DNA from: Candidatus Rifleibacteriota bacterium
GTDB taxonomy: Bacteria; Muiribacteriota; Ozemobacteria; Ozemobacterales; Ozemobacteraceae
Length of the DNA: 37,655 bases
Direction of reading: 5' to 3'
NCBI GenBank assembly: GCA_015233155.1
Contig: JADFYG010000011.1
Span: forward strand, 70,394 to 108,048
Part shown: positions 15,248 to 22,160 of the stretch, piece by piece
Position numbering within the stretch: the first letter of the stretch is position 1
How the letters are laid out: each line of letters starts with the position of its first letter
Translations under genes and position numbers: made by a program
The notes under the pieces: model-generated
Databases searched by the model: none
Told to the model about the DNA's origin: nothing
What the model saw: the letters and a program-made list of their open reading frames with translations, nothing else

Positions 15248-17206
15248 CTAGGAGTTGCGAAGGCGACGGGGCGTAAAACGCTTACTGCGTGAATCTTTTC
15301 GCTCAAGAGGACGGTCTTCCGTGGATCGTGGCCGTCTGGAAGGGGAATCGCTCTGCTCTTCATCCTGCACGGCGTCGCATCGTTCAATCTGAAGATTACG
15401 GCCTACGACTCTTACTCTCTTCAGTTTTCTTAACATGGCTTCCGTCATGGTATCGGGAAGATCAACCATGCTGTACTCCTGAAAAAGCTGAATACGCCCT
15501 ATTGACTTGCCTTCAATTCCAGTTTCTCCTGCGATTGCTCCCATGATCTGTCCTGGCTTAACCCCGTGAAACCTGCCGACCTGAATACGGTATCGCACCA
15601 TACCTTCTTCCTGTGCCCCATCGTCCCTGGTATGCCGTGGTCGACGCTCTTTCTGCGTGCCATCGTCGCGGGTGTGCCGAGGTCTTGTCGTCTCATCCTT
15701 TGTGCTATCGTCCCGGGTGAGTCGTGGTCTGGGGGCTTCCTGTGCGCTATCGTCGCGGGTGCGCCGAGGTCTGGAGTCTTCCCGTGCGCTATCATCACGG
15801 GTGCGTCGTGGTCGGCGGGCTTCCATGGTATCCCTCATGGATTCATCTGAATGGGCTGAAAAAGCGGGTTTTGGCGGGAGTTTCGGAAGCAGAAGCGGAC
15901 GATCTCCGTGAAACATGCTGGCCAGAGCTGCGGCAACGTCGATAGGATCAGCACTTTGCTCCTGAATATATGTTTCCACGACTTCGCGAAAGGATTTCCA
16001 CTCTTCGTGGGCGAGTGCAGCGGTAATTTTTTGCTTGAAATGCGAGATACGCACGGCATTCACTTCCTCGATCGTAGGGACTTCCATCACTTCGATCTTC
16101 TGCCGCGTAGTACGTTCAATCGTCTGCAACATTCTTTTTTCACGCGGGGCGACGAAAAGAATGGCTTCACCATTTCGACCTGCTCTACCAGTTCTGCCGA
16201 TGCGGTGAACATACGCTTCCGCGTCATACGGAATATCATAATTTATAACATGGCTTATACGATCGACATCCAGGCCGCGCGCTGCAACGTCAGTGGCTAT
16301 CAAAATATTCAGACGTCCGGATTTCAGCTGATCGATCGTGCGCTCCCGTTGATTCTGTGGAATATCCCCATTAAGGGCCGCCACAGCAAAGCCGCGTGCT
16401 GCGAGTTGTTCGGCAACTTCAAGAGTGGCTGATTTTGTTCGGACAAAAACAATGACCCCTTCGAAAGACTCGGCTTCGAGAATGCGTGAAAGAGCATCCA
16501 TTTTATTGAGACGGTTGACTATCCAGTACCGTTGTCTGGTCAGTTCAACAGTCGCTGTTTTGTTGCGGATAGTTATTTCCTGGGGGTCTTTCAAATATTT
16601 TTTCGCAATCGCTCGAATTACCGATGACAGTGTGGCGGAAAAAAGCGCAATCTGTCGTTTTGCCGGTGTGTGATCAAGCACCCACTCGACATCTTCCTTG
16701 AATCCCATTCTCAGCATTTCATCGGCTTCATCCAGGACAAGACAAGTCAGTGCCTCGAGCTTCAGTGTTTTTCGCTCGATGTGGTCCATGACCCGCCCCG
16801 GAGTCCCCACGACTATGTGTACCCCGTGGCGTAAAGGGCGAAGCTGGAGCCCATATTCCTGGCCACCGTAAACCGCCAATACTTTTAATCCGGGCAGATG
16901 GGCGCCGTATTTCTGAAAGGCTTCGGAAACCTGAATCGCGAGTTCACGGGTCGGAGTCAGTACGAGAATCTGCGGCTCCGGTTTTTCCAGATCGAGTTTT
17001 GAAAGCAGTGGCAGAGCGAAAGCCGCTGTTTTACCAGTGCCGGTCTGTGCCTGGCCGAGAACATCCTGGCCGGAGAGAACAACGGGGATCATCAAGGCCT
17101 GAATCGGAGTCGGGACCTCGTATCCTACGTCGTTGAGAGCCCGTTGAAGGGGCTCGATGAGATCAAGATCTTTAAAGTTGACGGTTACTTCTTGTTCGGT
17201 ACTCAT
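15248..17206 (-). CDS. deaD: DEAD-box RNA helicase with DbpA-type RNA-binding domain (DeaD/CsdA)
   Basis: ATP-dependent RNA helicase, probably acting in ribosome assembly or mRNA decay. All motifs are intact: AQTGTGKT (53-60), PTRELA, TPGRVMD, DEAD (159-162), SAT (190-192), DVAARGLD and HRIGRTGR (334-341). After about 460 comes a charged linker with five copies of RPRxTRDD (465-528), then a DbpA-type RNA-binding domain (about 537-612, VRYRIQVGRFHGVKPGQI) and a basic tail. ATG 17206 is chosen since the family N-terminus starts there and AAGGA lies 11 bases upstream; the longer frame start at 17272 adds nothing recognisable. The 366-bp divergent upstream spacer holds a large inverted repeat. 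No co-transcribed partner. Confidence 0.95.
   Translation of the reverse strand: MSTEQEVTVNFKDLDLIEPLQRALNDVGYEVPTPIQALMIPVVLSGQDVLGQAQTGTGKTAAFALPLLSKLDLEKPEPQILVLTPTRELAIQVSEAFQKYGAHLPGLKVLAVYGGQEYGLQLRPLRHGVHIVVGTPGRVMDHIERKTLKLEALTCLVLDEADEMLRMGFKEDVEWVLDHTPAKRQIALFSATLSSVIRAIAKKYLKDPQEITIRNKTATVELTRQRYWIVNRLNKMDALSRILEAESFEGVIVFVRTKSATLEVAEQLAARGFAVAALNGDIPQNQRERTIDQLKSGRLNILIATDVAARGLDVDRISHVINYDIPYDAEAYVHRIGRTGRAGRNGEAILFVAPREKRMLQTIERTTRQKIEVMEVPTIEEVNAVRISHFKQKITAALAHEEWKSFREVVETYIQEQSADPIDVAAALASMFHGDRPLLLPKLPPKPAFSAHSDESMRDTMEARRPRRTRDDSAREDSRPRRTRDDSAQEAPRPRLTRDDSTKDETTRPRHTRDDGTQKERRPRHTRDDGAQEEGMVRYRIQVGRFHGVKPGQIMGAIAGETGIEGKSIGRIQLFQEYSMVDLPDTMTEAMLRKLKRVRVVGRNLQIERCDAVQDEEQSDSPSRRPRSTEDRPLERKDSRSKRFTPRRLRNS
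15602..15817 (-). repeat. Tandem 42-45 bp coding repeats in the helicase linker
   Basis: Five units encode RPR(R/L/H)TRDD(S/D/G) followed by a variable acidic/polar spacer, at residues 465, 479, 493, 508 and 522, that is every 14 residues with one 15. The strongly alternating Arg/Asp character suggests a disordered RNA-interacting spacer between the helicase core and the RNA-binding domain. Confidence 0.85.
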
Positions 17207-17347
17207 TATTTTGGGTTCCTTCCCTGTCTGAAAAGCCGAAAAAGCCGGTGTCCTCAGCAGGCAGGAAAGCAACGCATAATCGAGTCACTAATTATCATTC
17301 CAAACGCTGAACGAGGGGTTACGGATTCATGACGGCACGCAAAATTA

Positions 17348-17391
17348 CATCAGATGCAAAAGGTAGACTTATTCATCTCTTGCATCTGATG
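17348..17391. promoter_or_regulatory. 12-bp inverted repeat in the helicase - kinase divergent spacer
   Basis: CATCAGATGCAA (17348-17359) pairs perfectly with TTGCATCTGATG (17380-17391) around a 20-base spacer. It lies 142 bp upstream of the helicase start and 182 bp upstream of the kinase start. It could be a leader hairpin of the helicase mRNA, a protein-binding site or a terminator of another transcript. The rest of the spacer 17207-17572 shows no gene. Confidence 0.5.
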
Positions 17392-17572
17392 CTAATTATA
17401 TCACAATTTTGAGTCGAAAAGATCGTCCGACGTGATAAAATAATCATCGAACGCAATATGAACGGCGTTCTCAGCACCGACAACATGAAGGACGTCCGGA
17501 GTTTACGGTGATAACTCCACTGCTCCCCAATGACTGCTATGAGATGCATTTCGTTCAAAGAGGTGGATCATA

Positions 17573-19777
17573 ATGAGTGAAGAAGTCATCAGGCTGTTGG
17601 AAGAGCTCGAGGATATCTGGTACAGGGGCTCAACAAAAGAGTCTCGACTGGATGGCAACGAAGCTCTGCGAAACAGGTTTTCGAAGCTTTTATCTGATTT
17701 TATGGCGATAAAAAATTTCGTTCGCGCGATGTCTGAAGGCGATCTCTCGCAGGCGCTCAACATAGAAGGAGAATTTGCGGAAAGCTGCAAAAAATTGCAG
17801 AACAACGTACGATATTGGGCCACATTGGCCGATATTATCGATTTCCTGCCGGATGGCACCTTCGTCATCGACCGGGATGGGCGCGTTGTCGTGTGGAATC
17901 GGGCAATCGAAGCAATGACGGGAGTGTCGGCGAAAGATATCGTAGGCAAAGATGATTATGCGCACGGAATCGCTTTCTATGGCAAGAAAAGGCCGGTGCT
18001 GATAGACTATGTAACGCTTTCAGATGAAGAGATTCGCGACAAATACTCCAACCTCACCCGCGTCAGAGATATGTTGTTCGGGGAGGCTTTGATTCCGAAC
18101 CTGCGCGGACATGATCTCTGGATCGAGGGGCGAGCGGCTCCCCTGGAAGATTCTAAGGGAAATCTGATGGGCGCCATCGAGATCGTCCGCGATATCACTG
18201 CACGGGTGGAAAGCGAGCAATCATTACGCGCATCGGAGCAAAGATTGTCTGACATCGTTAATTTCATGCCGGACGCGGTCTTCGTAATCAATCGTGAAGG
18301 AAAGGTTATCATCTGGAACAAGGCAATAGAGAAGCTGAGCAAGGTCAAGGCTGAAGATATTCTCGGCAAGGGAAATCCCGCGTATTCGGCGGCTTTCTAT
18401 GGACAGGAAAGACCGCTGCTCATCGATCTGGTTCTCAACCCAAGCGAGGAGTTCGAAACGAAATACAGCAAATTGCATTTTGAAGACAACGTACTGATAG
18501 GTGAATCCTATCTGCCATTATGGGGACGCGGCACCTATCTTCTTTGTCGCGCATCGGCGCTCCATGATGCGAATGGCAAAATCATAGGTGCCATCGAGAC
18601 GATTCACGATTTCACCTCTCGCAAACGTGCCGAACAGGAGTTGCAAATAGCCAAGGAAGCCGCCGAGGTGGCTAATAAAGTTAAAGGGGAATTTGTGGCC
18701 AACATGAGTCACGAAATCAGGACCCCCTTGAATGCCATTATCGGATTTGCGAATTTGATGCTTCAGACAGAGTTAACGCCGAAGCAGAATGATTTCGTTA
18801 ATAAGATTCAGATTGCGGGTAGTTCCCTTATTGGAATTGTCAATTCAATCCTCGATTTTTCCAAGATAGAAGCAGGAAAAATTGAAATGGAGAAGATCGA
18901 TTTCAATTTGGATAATGTAATAAATAATGTGGTTTCAACCATTAGTTCCAGGGTGAATGATCACGGATCTGAGTTTGTTCTCGACATTTCTCCGGATGTT
19001 CCGCAATATTTAAACGGAGATCCTCTTCGAGTTGAACAAATACTGACTAACCTGATTTCCAACGCCATAAAATTTACGGAAAAAGGTAAAATACTACTGA
19101 AAATAGATCTGATAGATCAGATTGCCGACAAAGCCAGGATTGGCTTCTCAATTCGGGACACGGGCATTGGAATGAGCCAGGATCAAATTGATCGGTTATT
19201 TCAACCATTCACTCAGGCTGATGGTTCCGCCAGTAGAAAATTCGGTGGAACCGGCTTGGGATTGAGCATTTGTAAGCGACTGGTAGAAATGATGGGAGGC
19301 GAAATTTCCGTAGAAAGTCATCTGGGTGGAGGAAGCATATTCCGTTTCTCTGTCTGGCTTTCGATATGTTCAAATAGTAATGCTTCAGGAAAAGTTAAAG
19401 GCTCGATTCCGCATTCCTCCTCTCAGGTTTCGCTGATTCCTGGAATCGATACTCAAAAAGATTTGGCGAGTCTGGAGGGAGGAGATCAGCTCACGAATAT
19501 ATCGAGACCTGCAACAGAGGTTTCAGGATTGGAAAAGGCATCCCAAACCGGTTCCAGAACAATTTCTGATTCCTTGGAAGTTCTTACGGAACTCAGAGAA
19601 AATCTGCAAAACCATGATTTCGATTCCGCTCAACAGTTTGATAAAATCAAGGCCGAATGGGGATCTCTTCTGTCCGGGATCCATGAATTTGACGAAATCG
19701 GGAAAATGATTTCGAAATTCGCCTTCGAAAAGGCCCTGGACTTATTGGAACTTCTTATAAAGAAAGTCAAAAACTGA
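17573..19777 (+). CDS. Cytosolic HAMP-like/PAS/PAS sensor histidine kinase, HPt and receiver missing
   Basis: 734 residues, no membrane span. Order: a HAMP-like helical segment (about 45-80, AMSEGDLSQALNIEGEFAE), two PAS domains (about 85-210 and 222-350), each containing the FYGxxRPxLID insertion typical of a PAS subgroup, then HisKA with phospho-acceptor H380 (SHEIRTPLNAIIGF) and HATPase with N box (NLISNAIKF), G1 (RDTGIGM) and G2 (FGGTGLGLSI). The tail 620-734 begins LIPGID and ends with a module strongly like the end of the hybrid kinase at 22157-24955, but without the receiver and HPt core found there. GAGGTGG six bases before the ATG supports the start. It stops 9 bp from the convergent cyclase gene. 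The ligand is unknown. Confidence 0.92.
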   Translation: MSEEVIRLLEELEDIWYRGSTKESRLDGNEALRNRFSKLLSDFMAIKNFVRAMSEGDLSQALNIEGEFAESCKKLQNNVRYWATLADIIDFLPDGTFVIDRDGRVVVWNRAIEAMTGVSAKDIVGKDDYAHGIAFYGKKRPVLIDYVTLSDEEIRDKYSNLTRVRDMLFGEALIPNLRGHDLWIEGRAAPLEDSKGNLMGAIEIVRDITARVESEQSLRASEQRLSDIVNFMPDAVFVINREGKVIIWNKAIEKLSKVKAEDILGKGNPAYSAAFYGQERPLLIDLVLNPSEEFETKYSKLHFEDNVLIGESYLPLWGRGTYLLCRASALHDANGKIIGAIETIHDFTSRKRAEQELQIAKEAAEVANKVKGEFVANMSHEIRTPLNAIIGFANLMLQTELTPKQNDFVNKIQIAGSSLIGIVNSILDFSKIEAGKIEMEKIDFNLDNVINNVVSTISSRVNDHGSEFVLDISPDVPQYLNGDPLRVEQILTNLISNAIKFTEKGKILLKIDLIDQIADKARIGFSIRDTGIGMSQDQIDRLFQPFTQADGSASRKFGGTGLGLSICKRLVEMMGGEISVESHLGGGSIFRFSVWLSICSNSNASGKVKGSIPHSSSQVSLIPGIDTQKDLASLEGGDQLTNISRPATEVSGLEKASQTGSRTISDSLEVLTELRENLQNHDFDSAQQFDKIKAEWGSLLSGIHEFDEIGKMISKFAFEKALDLLELLIKKVKN

Positions 19778-19786
19778 TGAGAATGA

Positions 19787-20836
19787 TTATTTCAACTTGA
19801 AAACCTTTGTAGGGAATGATTTGCCCTTTAAAAGTATTTCCTGATAAAATTCGAACTCCTGTGTGTCCGGCAATCTGGACAGAACATTCTCCGAGATCAG
19901 AAAGCAGCCTGGAGGAGTTACCGATTCAACGCGACTTGCTGTATTGACCACATCTCCTATTACTGTTTTGTCCTTGCGGAAACTCGCCCCGATATCCCCA
20001 TGAATGAGGCGTCCGGTATTGATGCCGATTCGAACTTTTATTCCGGGAAAGCCCATTTTTTCAAGTTCCTTATTCAAATCGGGCATGGTAATCTCAGTAA
20101 TTTTTTTGGCGGCATCCACTGCATCGAGAGGATTAAGGAATGTGGCCATGATGCAGTCACCAATGAACTTGTCGATATCTCCAAAGTGCTGCTTGATGAC
20201 TTGAGAAGCCACTTCCAGGAAAAGGTTGAGCATTTGAACCATTTTTTCCGGGCCAAGACTTTCCGATAAGGTTGTGAATCCGACGATATCGATAAAGAAT
20301 ATGGTCAACTCCTTGGCGACCGCGAAGATCTTTTCAGGGTTGACGACCGCCTCTTTTACCAGATCATAGGTTGATTCGGAGACATAAAGCTTAATGAGTT
20401 TTTCGAATCTCTCTTTCTGTGTTTCGAGCTCCTGGAGTGTGCTGAGAAGTTTAAGGTGCGTTTTTACCCGCGCAAGAACGACCATGGGAGATATGGGTTT
20501 TGTTATGTAGTCGACACCACCCGCATCGAACCCCTGGACTTCATCATATTCTTCACTTTTTGCCGTCACGAAAATTACCGGAATCCTTCGGGTGTTTGGC
20601 TGCGCTTTCAACTTGCGACAGACATCAAAACCACTGATATCAGGCATCATTACGTCAAGTAAAATGAGATCTGGCGGAAGAGATGACTCAGCCACCTGAA
20701 GAGCTTCTGTGCCATTGAGTGCAACCCGGATTTTGTACTCCGGCGAAAGGATTCGCCCCAGGATTTCTATGTTATCCTGAACATCATCAACGATCAGAAT
20801 AATTTTTCTATCCGGGTTTTTGGGTGTCGTTGCCAT
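19787..20836 (-). CDS. Response regulator with adenylate cyclase output (REC-class III cyclase)
   Basis: 349 residues. Receiver domain 11-130 with phospho-acceptor D61 (ILLDVMMPD), acidic pair D17-D18 and K113 (YITKP). A short coiled segment (about 131-165) links to the cyclase domain (175-349), which has both metal aspartates D183 (FFIDIVGFT) and D227 (FIGDCIM), adenine-recognition K223 and D295 (VIGDVVNTASR), and N298 and R302. Every residue needed for cAMP synthesis is therefore present. GAAGGA lies 9 bases before the ATG. It is 202 bp downstream of the receiver-HD-GYP gene on the same strand, with a repeat hairpin between, so it may be the last gene of the hydrogenase/kinase operon or have its own promoter. 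The two receivers are close paralogues. Confidence 0.94.
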   Translation of the reverse strand: MATTPKNPDRKIILIVDDVQDNIEILGRILSPEYKIRVALNGTEALQVAESSLPPDLILLDVMMPDISGFDVCRKLKAQPNTRRIPVIFVTAKSEEYDEVQGFDAGGVDYITKPISPMVVLARVKTHLKLLSTLQELETQKERFEKLIKLYVSESTYDLVKEAVVNPEKIFAVAKELTIFFIDIVGFTTLSESLGPEKMVQMLNLFLEVASQVIKQHFGDIDKFIGDCIMATFLNPLDAVDAAKKITEITMPDLNKELEKMGFPGIKVRIGINTGRLIHGDIGASFRKDKTVIGDVVNTASRVESVTPPGCFLISENVLSRLPDTQEFEFYQEILLKGKSFPTKVFKLK

Positions 20837-20925
20837 TTCTGTCGGTCCTTCTTTAATGAACGAATAACATCTGGTTTTCCTGTAATTCTAAATCATGATT
20901 AACAAAGTATGCTAACCAATTAGTT

Positions 20926-20990
20926 GAGATTTCTCCCTTCGGTCGAAATGACAGCATTGTTTTTCATTCCGAACGAATGTGAGGAATCTC
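20926..20990. repeat. Imperfect palindromic intergenic repeat
   Basis: A left arm at 20926-20952 (GAGATTTCTCCCTTCGGTCG...) pairs imperfectly with 20964-20990 (ending GTGAGGAATCTC). The wording GAGATTTCTCCCTTCGGTCG is familiar to me from short dispersed repeats in several bacterial phyla. It lies in the 202-bp spacer between two response-regulator genes; nothing else is seen there apart from AT-rich sequence. Confidence 0.72.
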
Positions 20991-21038
20991 GCTTGTCGTA
21001 AAGAATGTGAATATTTAGGCTTCTTTGGTAATCGTGTT

Positions 21039-22160
21039 CTAAATCGATTTCTCCAGGCTTTCTTTTTCTTCTTTTAGTGTGGTATATCGAACGGCTATAT
21101 CCAGAAACTCCTTTTCTATACTTATAAAAGTATCAGTTATCAGCGGATCGAAATGAATTTCTCTTCCTTCGCGAATTATTTGAACCGCTTTTTCGTGGGA
21201 AAATGGAGCCTTGTAACTGCGTTTGCTGATGAGAGCGTCATATACATCGCAAATTGCCATGATCCTACCGGAAACAGGGATTTGCTCTCCACGCAATCCT
21301 TGAGGATATCCCGATCCATCCCATTTTTCATGATGGGAAAAAGCGATTTCACAAGCAATTTCCAGGAAAGAGGAAACCTTTTCCCATCCGATTTCGATGA
21401 CACCGCGAGCAATGGCATCCCGGCCAATGGTGGTGTGGGTTTTAATTATTTCAAATTCCTCAGCACTGAGTTTGCCGGGTTTCAATAGAATGTTGTCACG
21501 AATTCCTATTTTTCCTACATCGTGTAGAGGAGCGGATTTGGAAAGGAGATCGATAGTCTCATCGTTGAGGGAAGTGCGGAAATGAGAGGCCTCTAGCAAG
21601 CGACTGGACAGCAGGCGGACATAGCGCTGTGTTCTCTTGATGTGATCTCCGGTTTCATTATCACGTATCTCTGCCAGAGAAGACAGTGTGTAAATGGTTA
21701 TATCCCGGGTTTTCAGCAACTCCTGCGTCCGTTCACTCACCATTTTTTCAAGGAGACGCTGTTGATTGAATAAATCAAGATGCGTATTGACCCGTGCAAG
21801 AACTATAGGGGGACTGACGGGTTTGGTGATGTAATCAACGCCTCCTGCCGCAAATCCGGAAGTTTCGTCCATTACTTCGTTTTTGGCGGTGACGAAAATT
21901 ATCGGGATTTTTCGAGTCGGGTAATGTTCCTTCAGGCGCCGACAAACTTCGAAGCCGTCGATATCCGGCATCATGACGTCCAGCAGTATTAACTCAATAT
22001 CCGAAAACTTTTCGACTATTTCCAGAGCTTCGGTTCCATTGGAAGCCACGCGAATCGAGAACTGAGTACGCAAAATGCTTCCAAGAATTTCAATATTTTC
22101 CGGAACATCATCTACCACCAAAATACAAGGTTTGCGTTTTGTTTTAATTTCGCCCGTCAT
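21039..22160 (-). CDS. Response regulator with HD-GYP (c-di-GMP phosphodiesterase) output
   Basis: 373 residues. Receiver 11-130 with D61 (LILLDVMMPD) and K113 (ITKP); HD-GYP domain about 155-350 with H213-D214 (LHDVGKIGI), HH at 276-277 and GYP at 284-286 (HHEKWDGSGYPQG, then LRGEQIPVSGRI). These are the full metal and signature residues of active c-di-GMP hydrolases. The ATG overlaps the stop of the hybrid kinase by 4 bp (ATGA), and AAGGTG within the kinase end serves as ribosome site, so kinase and regulator are translationally coupled and very likely a cognate pair. A DNA-binding domain is absent, so the output is enzymatic. Confidence 0.95.
   Translation of the reverse strand: MTGEIKTKRKPCILVVDDVPENIEILGSILRTQFSIRVASNGTEALEIVEKFSDIELILLDVMMPDIDGFEVCRRLKEHYPTRKIPIIFVTAKNEVMDETSGFAAGGVDYITKPVSPPIVLARVNTHLDLFNQQRLLEKMVSERTQELLKTRDITIYTLSSLAEIRDNETGDHIKRTQRYVRLLSSRLLEASHFRTSLNDETIDLLSKSAPLHDVGKIGIRDNILLKPGKLSAEEFEIIKTHTTIGRDAIARGVIEIGWEKVSSFLEIACEIAFSHHEKWDGSGYPQGLRGEQIPVSGRIMAICDVYDALISKRSYKAPFSHEKAVQIIREGREIHFDPLITDTFISIEKEFLDIAVRYTTLKEEKESLEKSI

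Noticed and set aside
15602..15817. Regular short repeats suggesting a CRISPR array.
   Set aside because: The period is 42-45 bp with no unique spacers, and it is in frame within the helicase gene, encoding RPRxTRDD units.
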